Positions 16,375 through 24,225 of a stretch of 47,970 nucleotides of DNA are shown in pieces. Position 1 is the stretch's first letter, and every line of letters begins with the position of its first letter. The position numbers and the translations under genes were made by a program. The stretch spans positions 5,987 through 53,956 of the forward strand of contig CADECM010000031.1 of the NCBI GenBank assembly GCA_902825845.1, in the 5' to 3' direction. The DNA is from an uncultured beta proteobacterium. Its GTDB lineage: Bacteria; Pseudomonadota; Gammaproteobacteria; Burkholderiales; SG8-41. The notes beneath the pieces are model-generated. The model was not told where the DNA came from and did no database searches. It was given only the letters and a program-made list of their open reading frames with translations.

Positions 16375-16794
16375 ATGATTCGCATCACTCGTACCATTGC
16401 GCTGCAGGAATCCGAGATCGAAGAGTCCTTCGTGCGCGCGTCCGGTCCTGGCGGCCAAAATGTCAACAAGGTGGCCACTGCCGTGCAGCTTCGATTCCAC
16501 GCCACACGTTCGCCCGCGCTGTCCGACGACGTACGTACCCGGCTGCTGACGCTGGCCGGCAACCGTGCCTCAACGGACGGTGTCATTACGATCAGCGCCC
16601 AGCGCTTTCGCACGCAGAGCCGCAATCGCGCCGACGCACTGGAGCGCCTGATCGACCTGATTCGCAAGGCAAGCCACAAGCCCAAGGCGCGTACGGCGAC
16701 GCGGCCCACGCGAGCGTCGCGCGAGCGGCGCCTCGAATCCAAGAAGCTGCGCGGGGACATCAAGCGTGCGCGGGGCAGGCGGGAGGAATATTAG
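16375..16794 (+). CDS. arfB: Alternative ribosome-rescue factor B (peptidyl-tRNA hydrolase)
   Basis: 139 residues, the usual length for ArfB/YaeJ. The catalytic GGQ is at residues 26-28 in 'VRASGPGGQNVNKVATAV'. The basic C-terminal tail ('KARTATRPTRASRERRLESK', then 'LRGDIKRARGRR') is the part that enters the empty mRNA channel of stalled ribosomes. It hydrolyses peptidyl-tRNA on non-stop ribosomes. ssrA (tmRNA), the main rescue system, is also in this window at the far end. The absence of a release-factor codon-recognition domain separates it from prfA and prfB. Confidence 0.94.
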   Translation: MIRITRTIALQESEIEESFVRASGPGGQNVNKVATAVQLRFHATRSPALSDDVRTRLLTLAGNRASTDGVITISAQRFRTQSRNRADALERLIDLIRKASHKPKARTATRPTRASRERRLESKKLRGDIKRARGRREEY

Positions 16795-16799
16795 TAGCC

Positions 16800-16822
16800 G
16801 ATAGCGAATCATTGACGCTATC
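16800..16822. repeat. Perfect 7-bp inverted repeat after arfB
   Basis: GATAGCG and CGCTATC flank a 9-nt loop, five bases after the arfB stop. There is no T-tract. It could be a weak transcript-end hairpin or an operator for the downstream cytochrome c' gene. Confidence 0.5.
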
Positions 16823-16935
16823 GTTGCGACAGCACTACACTGCGTCGCCAGCGTCCATTCCCCGGAATAATTTGTGCCGATTGGCTGTTTGCCGCAAGAG
16901 TAGTAAGCCTGTCGTTGCGGAGACTGCGCTGCTTC

Positions 16936-16941
16936 TTGACA
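16936..16941 (+). promoter_or_regulatory. Candidate -35 (TTGACA) of the cytochrome c' gene
   Basis: A perfect TTGACA lies 39 bases before the start codon. The -10 would fall inside dispersed motif copy 4 (candidate GATAGT, spacing 20), which is not a strong match. Confidence 0.35.
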
Positions 16942-16951
16942 GTAAAATACA

Positions 16952-16970
16952 TTTAAATTCAGATAGTTAG
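16952..16970 (+). repeat. Dispersed AT-rich 19-bp motif, copy 4
   Basis: It reads TTTAAATTCAGATAGTTAG, 15 of 19 to consensus and 16 of 19 to copy 1. It ends nine bases before the cytochrome c' ATG and runs into the ribosome site TAGGAGA. Confidence 0.65.
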
Positions 16971-16979
16971 GAGAACGCA

Positions 16980-17438
16980 ATGCATGGAAAGCTGCTTCTG
17001 AGTGGTGTGGCGGTGGTGTTGGGTGCAGGCTACGGGGCGGCTGTGTTCGCGCAAGCCAAACCGGACGTTCTGGTCAAACAACGTCAGGCCGGCATGACGA
17101 TGATCGGCAAGTATTGGGGCCCGATCGGCGGCATGGCCAGTGGCAAAACGCCGTACAACGCCGAACGTGTGGCACGCAACGCGCCGATTCTGGAAGTGTT
17201 GAGCAAACTGCCATGGGACGGGTTTGTGGAGACCACCAAGGACGTGAAGAGCAAAGCGCGTCCGGAGGTGTGGAGCGATAACGCAAAGTTCAAGACCGCT
17301 GCCGATCGCATGCAAAAAGCCGTCGCGCAGTTGGCCAAAGTTTCTACTGGCGACGAAGCGACGGTGAAGTCTGCGCTGTCCGAAGTCGGCAAGACTTGCG
17401 GTGGCTGCCACGACGACTTCCGCGAGAAAAGCCGCTAG
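16980..17438 (+). CDS. Cytochrome c' (class II cytochrome c)
   Basis: 152 residues. A signal peptide is cleaved after A-Q-A (about residue 26). The C-terminal heme-attachment motif C-G-G-C-H is at 140-144, followed by 'DDFREK', the standard position in class II cytochromes c. The intervening helices 'KQRQAGMTMIGKYWGPIGGM' and 'FKTAADRMQKAVAQLAK' fit the four-helix bundle. Cytochrome c' binds NO (and CO) in the periplasm and is linked to protection from nitric oxide. A cytochrome b561 gene faces it downstream. A strong ribosome site AGGAGAACGCA precedes the ATG, and a strong intrinsic terminator follows. Confidence 0.92.
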   Translation: MHGKLLLSGVAVVLGAGYGAAVFAQAKPDVLVKQRQAGMTMIGKYWGPIGGMASGKTPYNAERVARNAPILEVLSKLPWDGFVETTKDVKSKARPEVWSDNAKFKTAADRMQKAVAQLAKVSTGDEATVKSALSEVGKTCGGCHDDFREKSR

Positions 17439-17463
17439 CACTTTCCGGATGCGTTAGGAAAAC

Positions 17464-17490
17464 AAAAGCCACCCTCGGGTGGCTTTTTTT
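17464..17490 (+). terminator. Intrinsic terminator of the cytochrome c' gene
   Basis: AGCCACC-CTCG-GGTGGCT hairpin followed by a run of seven T, with an A run in front. It could act in both directions and so also end the convergent cytochrome b561 transcript. Confidence 0.92.
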
Positions 17491-17504
17491 GTGACACGGA
17501 CCCG

Positions 17505-18194
17505 CTATCGGACCAGCATATAAACACCCGCTGCCGTGATCGCCAGCACGATCAATGCACGCAACCACCCGCCGCTGTGCCGCTGCGCCAGCGCCAACAC
17601 CGGCGGCAGACGCTTCTGACCACTGAACATCGGCAAAATCAGGTTTTCTTTTTTGTAAAGCAGGTAATACACCACCGCGCCAATATGCACGGCCATCAAC
17701 GCCAGTAACACATTAAAATTAATATAGTGGATGTAGCTCAGCAGATTGCTGACGTCGGCGCTAACCCATTTCGCCAGCGGCCCTTCAATCCCCACGTCCT
17801 CGCTGTTGGCGAACAAGCCCGTGCTCACCTGCACCAGCACACCGAGTATCATCAGCACCACGCTCCAGCCCCCGACAGGATTGTGTCCGGCAAACAACGT
17901 CGCGCTACGGCTGGGCAGCGTTTTCAAGTAGGCAATGACGGCTTTAGGTCCGTAGATAAAGTCGGAAAAACGCGCGTGCGTGCCACCGACAAAGCCCCAG
18001 ATGATTCGAAATGCGATCAGCGCACAAACGGCATAGCCGGCATAGAAATGGTAGATCAGCCAGTCGCCCTTTTCTTCGCCGCTCCACCACATGAAGCCGA
18101 TCAACGCCACCAGCAGCCAGTGGAATGCGCGAACCGCGCCGTCCCACACCAGCACGCGGCGGCTCTCCGATGACATACCGGCTGCTTCCGACAT
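17505..18194 (-). CDS. Cytochrome b561-type membrane protein
   Basis: 229 residues from the ATG at 18194, which follows AGGGGGAAACTTA. Membrane helices with paired His are visible: 'RAFHWLLVALIGFMWW', 'IYHFYAGYAVCALIAFRIIW', 'GGWSVVLMILGVLVQVSTG', and 'SNLLSYIHYINFNVLLALMAVHIGAV' (in part). A final hydrophobic C-terminal segment follows. It is a bacterial b561/Ni-Fe-hydrogenase cytochrome b-like di-heme protein that moves electrons between quinol and a periplasmic acceptor. Facing a cytochrome c' gene, it may be that protein's electron donor, but this is inferred from position. Start alternatives at residue 7 exist. Confidence 0.9.
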   Translation of the reverse strand: MSEAAGMSSESRRVLVWDGAVRAFHWLLVALIGFMWWSGEEKGDWLIYHFYAGYAVCALIAFRIIWGFVGGTHARFSDFIYGPKAVIAYLKTLPSRSATLFAGHNPVGGWSVVLMILGVLVQVSTGLFANSEDVGIEGPLAKWVSADVSNLLSYIHYINFNVLLALMAVHIGAVVYYLLYKKENLILPMFSGQKRLPPVLALAQRHSGGWLRALIVLAITAAGVYMLVR

Positions 18195-18222
18195 TAAGTT
18201 TCCCCCTGATCCGCTCGCATTT

Positions 18223-18312
18223 TGGCGGAGAGTGTGAGATTCGAACTCACGAGGATCTTGCGACCCTGCCGGTTTTCAAGACCGGTGCATTCAACCGCTC
18301 TGCCAACTCTCC
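18223..18312 (-). tRNA. tRNA-Ser(UGA)
   Basis: A 90-nt class II tRNA with encoded CCA. The acceptor stem GGAGAGT pairs with ACTCTCC. The anticodon loop CTTGAAA carries TGA between CCGGT and ACCGG, the variable arm is long, and the T-loop reads GTTCGAAT. It lies 28 bases downstream of the cytochrome b561 start region, on the same strand and upstream of that gene. Confidence 0.95.
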
Positions 18313-18390
18313 GTATGTCCCTCATCAATCGCTGCCGCTTTTAGCTGCGGGCACCGCGCGCAAATTTTCAGACAGCGCGAGCACTCTTAG

Positions 18391-18437
18391 CCTTTCAGAT
18401 GGCCGGAGCATTCAACCACGGGGCCCAATACTCCGCT
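18391..18437 (-). pseudogene. Degenerate partial tRNA-Ser copy
   Basis: On the minus strand this stretch resembles the 5' half of the neighbouring tRNA-Ser(UGA): an acceptor-like GCGGAGTATTGG, then GGTTGAATGC(T)CCGG, where the tRNA has GGTTGAATGC(A)CCGG, and a TGAAA at the anticodon-loop position. The 3' half has no matching variable arm or T-arm and the acceptor cannot close. It is a truncated duplicate, not a working tRNA. Confidence 0.6.
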
Positions 18438-18442
18438 AAATC

Positions 18443-18473
18443 GCAATTGATAATACCATCTATTATCAATTGC
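18443..18473. repeat. Perfect 13-bp inverted repeat, 5-nt loop
   Basis: GCAATTGATAATA and TATTATCAATTGC flank CCATC. It is AT-rich in a GC-rich region, has no T-tract on either strand and lies between the tRNA-Ser relic and the Bax-inhibitor gene promoter. It could be an operator, a mobile-element end or a hairpin in the 5' region. Confidence 0.85.
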
Positions 18474-18540
18474 TTGCGTTAAGAGATGCCGCAAAAAAAC
18501 GTGCGGGAAAATTGCAACTTTGCGTGGAATTGGTTAGTCT

Positions 18541-18546
18541 TATACT
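18541..18546 (+). promoter_or_regulatory. Candidate -10 (TATACT) for the Bax-inhibitor-1 family gene
   Basis: TATACT lies 42 bases before the GTG start. A weak -35 (TTGCGT) is 15 bases upstream. The ribosome site GGGAGG is at 18576-18581. Confidence 0.45.
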
Positions 18547-18587
18547 TGAACGAATTAGTGCGGCATTCTTAACTTGGGAGGTACACC

Positions 18588-19289
18588 GTGCAACCTGATC
18601 TGCAACGCCAACAACCCGTCTTCACCGGCAATACCGATCTTGCCGTCGGCCAGAACAAGGTATTACGCAACACCTATATGCTGCTGGCGGTATCGCTGGT
18701 TCCCACCATCGTGGGCGCGATTGTCGGCACCAATTTCCTGAGCTTCGCATTCATGCGCGCCAGTCCAATACTGGCGGCACTCGCGATTCTGGCCGTGTTC
18801 TACGGCTGGATCTACATGATCGAGCGCAACAAGAATTCAAGCCTCGGGCTGTATCTGCTGCTGGGCTTCACCTTCTGCATGGGTCTGCTGCTGGGACCAC
18901 TGCTGCAGCGTACCTTGGGCTTTCAAAACGGCGCGCAACTGGTGATGGTGGCTGCCGGCGGCACGGCCGGGGTATTCTTCGTTCTCGCGGGCATTGCAGC
19001 CAACGTCAAACGCGATTTCAGCTTCCTGAATAAGTTTATTCTGGTGGGCTTTATCGTGATTATGCTGGCGGTAGTCGCGAATATCTTCCTGCAAATGCCG
19101 GCGATCAGCATGGCGCTGTGCGGCGCGTTTATCATCTTCTCCTCGGCGATCATCCTGTGGCAGATCAACAGCATTGTACGCGGCGGCGAAACCAATTACA
19201 TCTCGGCGACGCTCACGCTGTACATATCGATCTACAACATATTCACCAGCCTGTTGCAGCTGCTGGGTTTGGGCGGCGATCGCGATTAA
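18588..19289 (+). CDS. Bax inhibitor-1 / YccA family membrane protein
   Basis: 233 residues, starting at GTG 18588 with GGGAGG seven bases upstream. Seven hydrophobic segments fit the BI-1 fold: 'VLRNTYMLLAVSLVPTIVGA', 'ASPILAALAILAVFYGWIYM', 'LGLYLLLGFTFCMGLLLGPL', 'LVMVAAGGTAGVFFVLAGIA', 'ISATLTLYISIYNIFTSLLQ' and others. The N-terminus before the first helix is about 25 residues and polar. E. coli YccA modulates FtsH activity and other members act as pH-sensitive calcium leaks; which applies here is unknown. A strong bidirectional terminator follows. Confidence 0.93.
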   Translation: MQPDLQRQQPVFTGNTDLAVGQNKVLRNTYMLLAVSLVPTIVGAIVGTNFLSFAFMRASPILAALAILAVFYGWIYMIERNKNSSLGLYLLLGFTFCMGLLLGPLLQRTLGFQNGAQLVMVAAGGTAGVFFVLAGIAANVKRDFSFLNKFILVGFIVIMLAVVANIFLQMPAISMALCGAFIIFSSAIILWQINSIVRGGETNYISATLTLYISIYNIFTSLLQLLGLGGDRD

Positions 19290-19305
19290 ACGTCAGTTTG
19301 ATTTG

Positions 19306-19335
19306 AAAAAAAGGCGGCCCAGGCCGCCTTTTTTT
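19306..19335. terminator. Bidirectional intrinsic terminator
   Basis: AAGGCGGCC and GGCCGCCTT pair perfectly around CA, with A and T runs on the outside, so both the BI-1 gene (plus) and rlmD (minus) can end here. Confidence 0.93.
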
Positions 19336-19349
19336 CGCCTCTTATTCGC

Positions 19350-20669
19350 TTATGCCTGATCAAACACGGCAATGGACTCGACGTGCGCCGTATGCGGAAA
19401 CATGTTCACCACGCCTGCGGCACTCAGGCGGTAGCCCTGTTCATGCACAAGAATCGACGCATCGCGCGCGAGCGTGGCGGGATTGCAGGATACGTATACG
19501 ATCCGCGCAGGCGGCGCCGCGACCAGCGACTTCACCAGTTCCGCGGCGCCGTCGCGCGGCGGATCGATCAGCATGCGGTCGAATCGGCCGGGTGCGCTCA
19601 GCGCCGCAAATGAATCGGCGTTGATCTCGAACAGATTCATCGTCCGATACGCTGCCCGGCCGGACAAGCCGTTGTACGCCGCATTCTCCCCGGCACGCCC
19701 GACCAGCGAAGCACTGCCTTCAACACCGGTTACGTGCGCCCCACTGCGCGCGATCGGCAGCGAGAAGTTGCCAATGCCGCAAAACATGTCAGCGATGCGC
19801 TCGCCTGCGCGGGGCGCCAGCAGCATCACGGCCCGATGCACCAGTACCTTGTTAACTTCATGATTGACCTGAGTAAATTCAGTCGGAAAAAACGGCATTC
19901 TGATGCCGAATTCGGGTAGCGTGTAATACAAATCCGCGGGCGCCTCGGGCCAGAACGGATATGCGGTTTCCGGCCCCTTGGGTTGCAGATAGAGATGTAC
20001 GCCCTGCGCGTCGGCAAACGCTCTGAGTAGCACCTTATCAGCATCCGATGGCGCGTCCAGCACACGCAGCACCAGCACATCGGCCGAGTCGCCGCAGGCT
20101 ACCTCGATCTGCGGCAATCGCTCGCGGATGCTCAGGCCGCCCACCAGTTCGCGCAGCAACGGCAATAATCGGGAGATATGCGGCGGCAGCACCTCGCAAC
20201 TTTGCATATCAGCGACAAAACTCGAGCGCTTTTCGTGAAAGCCGATCAGGGACCCGCCTTTCTTGATGACATAGCGCGCGGTCATGCGTGCGCGGCGGCG
20301 GTAACCCCAACTCGGACCATGAATGGGCGGGAGCATGTGCTCCGCCCGCACTTTGCCGATATGCCAAAGGTTGTCTTCGAGCACCCGCTGCTTGGCCGCA
20401 ACCTGAGTGCGCGCATCGAGGTGCTGCAGGCTGCAGCCGCCGCAATTGCCGAAGTTGATGCACTGCGGCGTAACACGCTGCGAACTGGCGTGCAGCACGC
20501 TCTGGACGTTCGCCTGCTCGTAGCTCGGCCGCTTGCGATAAACCGATGCTGTGACCACCTCGCCCGTCAATGCGCCTGCGATGAAGATTGTTTTCCCATC
20601 ACGCCGCGCAATGCCACGGCCCTCCTGGTCGAGCGATTCAATTTCGTAAGTTTGCATGGGACTCGGCAT
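19350..20669 (-). CDS. rlmD: 23S rRNA (uracil-1939-C5) methyltransferase
   Basis: 439 residues from the ATG at 20669; GTG 20672 and ATG 20657 are alternatives and no clear ribosome site decides. A TRAM domain (about 1-60, '[20 protein letters not shown]') is followed by the [4Fe-4S] cysteines in '[15 protein letters not shown]' and 'MQSCEVLPP'. The SAM domain has '[19 protein letters not shown]', the 'LIDPPRDGA' loop and the catalytic-Cys motif '[13 protein letters not shown]'. It uses SAM to methylate U1939 of 23S rRNA. The cluster residues and length fit RlmD better than RlmC or TrmA. It is last in a minus-strand run with the exonuclease gene. Confidence 0.92.
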   Translation of the reverse strand: MPSPMQTYEIESLDQEGRGIARRDGKTIFIAGALTGEVVTASVYRKRPSYEQANVQSVLHASSQRVTPQCINFGNCGGCSLQHLDARTQVAAKQRVLEDNLWHIGKVRAEHMLPPIHGPSWGYRRRARMTARYVIKKGGSLIGFHEKRSSFVADMQSCEVLPPHISRLLPLLRELVGGLSIRERLPQIEVACGDSADVLVLRVLDAPSDADKVLLRAFADAQGVHLYLQPKGPETAYPFWPEAPADLYYTLPEFGIRMPFFPTEFTQVNHEVNKVLVHRAVMLLAPRAGERIADMFCGIGNFSLPIARSGAHVTGVEGSASLVGRAGENAAYNGLSGRAAYRTMNLFEINADSFAALSAPGRFDRMLIDPPRDGAAELVKSLVAAPPARIVYVSCNPATLARDASILVHEQGYRLSAAGVVNMFPHTAHVESIAVFDQA

Positions 20670-20715
20670 CACGGCGACGTCATCAATTCGCCGTGATCAC
20701 ACTCAAGGTTCAAGA

Positions 20716-21504
20716 TCAGGAACGCCAGCGCGCCAGAAATTCCTTCCATTGCGGTTCGGCGGATTTGTCCAGCGTCGCTCGCACCAACTCGCACTGCGCG
20801 CGATGCTGGTCCACGGTGAGCATTCCGCGCATCAGCTGAAACCGCAGATACACCAGATACGTGTTGACGACGTCGGTCTGGCAATAGTTGCTGATGTCGG
20901 CCAACTGGCCCGCTTGGAACGCATCCCACACCTGCGCGCCCGACATCCCCAGCTTGCCCGGCAATCCCATAAGCTGTGCCAGATCGTCCAGCGGCGCATT
21001 GGCACGCGGCTGATACATCGCCAGCAGATCCATCAGATCAAGATGCCGGGAATGATAGCGGCTGATGTAATTGTTCCATTTGAATTCGCGGCTGTCCTTG
21101 TGGTCGCCTTCGCCCATGTCCCAGTAACGCGGCGCTCGAACATTATGCATCAGGCCGCGGTAGTGCAGCACCGGCAGATCGAATCCACCGCCGTTCCACG
21201 ACACAAGGTTTGGGGTGTATTTTTCAATACCGTCGAAAAACCGCTGGATCACTTCGGCTTCGGGTTCGCTGTTCGCGCCCAGCGACCAGACTTTGAACTG
21301 GTCGCCGTCGCTCATCGCGCACGAAATCACCAGCACGCGGTGAAGATGCAGTTGCAGGAAATCACCGCCCGTGGTCTGGCGGCGCAATTGAAATGCCATG
21401 CTGGCCACGTCGGCATCGGAGAGCGCGCTGTCCAGATCGTGCAGCTTGCGCAGCCCCGCAACGTCCGGCACCGTCTCGATGTCGAACACCAGCACGGACG
21501 TCAA
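20716..21504 (-). CDS. PolB-related DEDD 3'-5' exonuclease
   Basis: 262 residues with a TTG start at 21504. Exo I 'VLVFDIETVPDVAGLRK' supplies the first Asp and Glu, 'VSWNGGGFDLPVLHYRGL' is Exo II, and 'YCQTDVVNTYLVYLRF' is Exo III with a Tyr-containing DEDDy arrangement. This is the stand-alone exonuclease family related to the proofreading domain of DNA polymerase B. Its role in the cell is not established; repair or RNA/DNA end trimming is possible. Dispersed motif copy 5 lies ten bases upstream of the start, so the start codon and 5' region are unusual. The gene precedes rlmD with a 46-base gap. Confidence 0.85.
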   Translation of the reverse strand: MTSVLVFDIETVPDVAGLRKLHDLDSALSDADVASMAFQLRRQTTGGDFLQLHLHRVLVISCAMSDGDQFKVWSLGANSEPEAEVIQRFFDGIEKYTPNLVSWNGGGFDLPVLHYRGLMHNVRAPRYWDMGEGDHKDSREFKWNNYISRYHSRHLDLMDLLAMYQPRANAPLDDLAQLMGLPGKLGMSGAQVWDAFQAGQLADISNYCQTDVVNTYLVYLRFQLMRGMLTVDQHRAQCELVRATLDKSAEPQWKEFLARWRS

Positions 21505-21513
21505 AATAATCTC

Positions 21514-21532
21514 TTTAAAAACAGATGGTTAC
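21514..21532 (+). repeat. Dispersed AT-rich 19-bp motif, copy 5
   Basis: It reads TTTAAAAACAGATGGTTAC, 17 of 19 to consensus. It sits nine bases upstream of the exonuclease TTG start, in the opposite orientation to that gene, the same arrangement as copy 3. Flanks CAAAATAAT and ATAATACCCG also resemble those of copy 3. Confidence 0.85.
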
Positions 21533-21550
21533 ATAATACCCGCTGGCGCA

Positions 21551-21988
21551 CTACTTGCGCACCCAGGCACCGGCTGCCGACTGATAATACCATCCGGATT
21601 GCGCGCGATCGATCCAGCGCTGGGCAAAGGTGTTGCGGATATCACCTTCCCATTCGGGATGATTGTTTGCGCGCGCGATCTCGCGATACAACGCAGCGCG
21701 ATCCTGATTCTCGGCAGCCACCAGACCATTTGCCGTCGCGCGCTGCGCCAATGGCACCGCGGCAGGGTCGCGCAGGGCAACGTTTCCGTCGCGCGTCAAT
21801 CCGACCGCACCGCTGGCATACAGCGGCGCCAGTTCCCCATGCCGCTTCTGCATGCTGGCCTGCAGGGCGGCAACGCCAGGCGTATTGATTTCCAGATTGG
21901 CCTGCGCAACCGCGGGACTCGCTCCGATAACCGCCGCCATCATGACCATCGTCACCAAGGTCTCAAACATGCGCCATAGCTTCATCAT
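21551..21988 (-). CDS. YdbL-like (DUF1318) periplasmic protein
   Basis: 145 residues from one of two adjacent ATG codons (21988 or 21985) after TAGGACACC. A signal peptide ends at A-V-A-Q-A. The mature protein has the family features 'LEINTPGVAALQASMQKRHG', 'GLTRDGNVALRD', 'NQDRAALYREIARANN' and 'FAQRWIDRAQSGWYYQ'. In E. coli, YdbL works with YdbH and YnbE in the intermembrane lipid-transport assembly and has been proposed to act as a chaperone for it; this follows from studies of that species. It is the last gene of the ydbH-ynbE-ydbL set and ends 46 bases before the exonuclease gene. Confidence 0.88.
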   Translation of the reverse strand: MMKLWRMFETLVTMVMMAAVIGASPAVAQANLEINTPGVAALQASMQKRHGELAPLYASGAVGLTRDGNVALRDPAAVPLAQRATANGLVAAENQDRAALYREIARANNHPEWEGDIRNTFAQRWIDRAQSGWYYQSAAGAWVRK

Positions 21989-21995
21989 CGGTGTC

Positions 21996-22187
21996 CTATT
22001 TCGTTTCCGGCTTGACCGCAGGTACGGTGGCGCCACCTTTCAACTGCCACACTTCATCAATTATGCGATCGGCCGCCTTTTCGGCCGCAGCGGCCGGAAA
22101 ATAAATATTGATCGTCACGCAGCCCGCGCCAATAAAGCACGCGCTCAGCAAAACAAATGCAGCACGCCGCATCGATTTCCCGTTCAT
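21996..22187 (-). CDS. YnbE-like outer-membrane lipoprotein
   Basis: 63 residues. The signal sequence ends in the lipobox I-G-A-G-C with Cys23, followed by 'VTINIYFPAAAAEKAADRII', the hallmark of YnbE proteins, and a short tail. In E. coli, YnbE interacts with YdbH to complete a bridge across the periplasm. Only seven bases separate its stop from the ydbL start, and ydbH ends 31 bases upstream, so the three form one transcription unit. Confidence 0.9.
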   Translation of the reverse strand: MNGKSMRRAAFVLLSACFIGAGCVTINIYFPAAAAEKAADRIIDEVWQLKGGATVPAVKPETK

Positions 22188-22218
22188 GGAATGCTCTTCG
22201 CTCCTGGATGTGTTCTGC

Positions 22219-24225
22219 CTACTTTACGATCGGTGGACTATTGCCCTGCGTGACCCGCTTGATGCGGTTAAGCAATTCCGGCCAGTCGACCTTTCGATTG
22301 TAGCCGATCACTGTTATCGCCGGTATGCCGCCGCCCTTCACCAACACATATCCCGGCGGGCGGTCCTCAACACCGCTCATGTCGCAAATACCGTTTTCCA
22401 GTTTGCAATTCCACGCCAGTTTGTCGTAACCAAATTGCTCAAAAAATTGCAGAAAACTGCGCTGTATTGCCGCCGCGGCACCCGCGCCACCCAGCGCAGA
22501 GATATTTTGCACTGCCGCCTGACTGATCTTGCGCGGATAGTCGCCGGGACTACTGATCAGCTTCACGTCGAATTTGACCGGTTGCCAGTTGACCAGTTCC
22601 AGCCCGCCAATATGCGCATCGATGCGTCCAGTAATGGTGCCGAACGAATACGTGCGCGTCAGTAGTTCTAGATCGAGATTGCGCAAGTTGACGTCTGCTC
22701 GCACGCGTGGCGCCTTGCCAAAAATATCCAGCAACACCAGATTCTTCGCTTCGATCTCGCCATCAAATACCTTAAGATTCATGACCCCGTCGACCCGCAA
22801 CGACGACTGGATATGCCGCACCAGAGGGATACGCGCAGCGAGCGTGCCGTGCATCACCGGCAACCCCAACGCGGCGGTGAGCCTGTCCATGGAAATACCC
22901 CCGATATCTCCGCTGAACTGCCAGTACCAGCTCGCGCTACCGGCACGCGCGGCGAAATCGCGCACGTCCAGGTAACCATCGAGCAGCGGCACGCGCAACG
23001 GCTTGAGCTCGAATCGCATGCCGTTCATGCCCAGCGCGATCGCGAACCTACCCAACGGCATCTTCAGTAATTCCCCGCCCGCCACCGTCAGCGAGGCTTG
23101 CGTCTGCTCCCTGGCGTGCCACGGCACGCTGCCACTCATGCCCGACAGCGCAAAACGGTGCTGCGTCCGGTCTTCCAGCGACACGTCATCCAGACGGATG
23201 TCCATGCTCTGCAGGCCGCGTTCGTCAACGCGCACAACCGCGGATACCTTTCCCCCCGTGTGCAAATCGGACAATGACGAGTCCGCCAGAAAAGGTCTGA
23301 GTATCGTTTGATAGAGCGGGGCGAACGGGATCGATTGGGCACTGAAATTCCCATCCGTGAGTTTGTGCGTATCGATGCTGTAGTTGCCCGAAAACGCCAT
23401 ACTGCCGATATCCGGGTAGTGCAAGGCGCCGCGCTCGATCCGCACCCCCTTGGCATCGAGCGTGCCACCGACGGTCAGCTGCTGCCGTGCAGACTTGAGG
23501 TACACGGGTTGCCAAAAAACCTCGCCTCCGGACCACGTCAACTCAGCCGCCCAACGCAATCGGCCGGCGGCGGGCGCTGCACTCGCAACCAGCGACAAGT
23601 CAATTTTCTCCCCGGCGTGCAGACCGCTGGCGTCGGAAAATGCCGCGCCGCTCACCGCCAACGTCGCGGCCATGCGGCCATCGCTGCCGTATCGAATGCC
23701 GCCATTCACCACACCAGCGCCGGGCTTGGGCAGATCAGGGGGCAACCAGGCCGCGAGACGCTCGATGCGCCCGCCGTCAATACGTACTACAAGATCGTTG
23801 CCCCGAGCGCCCGGCTGCAGGATCAGCGACCAGGATTCATGCTTGCCTGGCTTGAGCGCGACATTCAATACGCGCATTCCAGCTTCATAGCTGAAGGATA
23901 TCGGAATTTTATCGGCCACTGTGAGCCAGCCGTCATCACAGGCAATTCGCTCTCGCGCGAGACTCAGCGCGGCGCAATCCAGCCTGATATTTTTCCAGCT
24001 TTGCGTGCCCAGGGTTAGCGCCCCAATTTGCAGACCCACGCCACCGTTCGCGTAGACAGCGCGGATGCCACGCGCGCTGAACCCGGCACCGCTGACATCG
24101 TCGATATCCAGCGTGAATTGCCGGGCATATCCGGCAGCCGCCAGCAGCAGGGCCACGATCGCGGCAACGCTGCCGCGCCAGCGCCGCTGCCGGCACACAC
24201 TGTTGCGATCAGACCGGAAATACAC
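22219..24225 (-). CDS. YdbH-like AsmA-family intermembrane lipid-transport protein
   Basis: 668 residues; E. coli YdbH is about 880, so this version is shorter. One N-terminal membrane anchor (about 17-34) precedes a long beta-rich body with repeating amphipathic strands. The C-terminal domain has 'FDGEIEAKNLVLLDIFGKAP', 'SFGTITGRIDAHIGGLELVN' and 'GGGIPAITVIGYNRKVDWPE', as in the YdbH/dicarboxylate-transport domain. It should form a hydrophobic groove carrying phospholipids between inner and outer membrane, redundantly with TamB and YhdP. The start at 24225 lies inside the end of cysM (17-base overlap), which indicates coupling. Confidence 0.88.
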   Translation of the reverse strand: MYFRSDRNSVCRQRRWRGSVAAIVALLLAAAGYARQFTLDIDDVSGAGFSARGIRAVYANGGVGLQIGALTLGTQSWKNIRLDCAALSLARERIACDDGWLTVADKIPISFSYEAGMRVLNVALKPGKHESWSLILQPGARGNDLVVRIDGGRIERLAAWLPPDLPKPGAGVVNGGIRYGSDGRMAATLAVSGAAFSDASGLHAGEKIDLSLVASAAPAAGRLRWAAELTWSGGEVFWQPVYLKSARQQLTVGGTLDAKGVRIERGALHYPDIGSMAFSGNYSIDTHKLTDGNFSAQSIPFAPLYQTILRPFLADSSLSDLHTGGKVSAVVRVDERGLQSMDIRLDDVSLEDRTQHRFALSGMSGSVPWHAREQTQASLTVAGGELLKMPLGRFAIALGMNGMRFELKPLRVPLLDGYLDVRDFAARAGSASWYWQFSGDIGGISMDRLTAALGLPVMHGTLAARIPLVRHIQSSLRVDGVMNLKVFDGEIEAKNLVLLDIFGKAPRVRADVNLRNLDLELLTRTYSFGTITGRIDAHIGGLELVNWQPVKFDVKLISSPGDYPRKISQAAVQNISALGGAGAAAAIQRSFLQFFEQFGYDKLAWNCKLENGICDMSGVEDRPPGYVLVKGGGIPAITVIGYNRKVDWPELLNRIKRVTQGNSPPIVK

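Noticed and set aside
10634..18312. The two tRNA-Ser genes as ends of one genomic island
   Set aside because: The interval holds lysC, dsbB, arfB and other core genes, and the tRNAs differ; no integrase or direct repeat of normal att type is seen.
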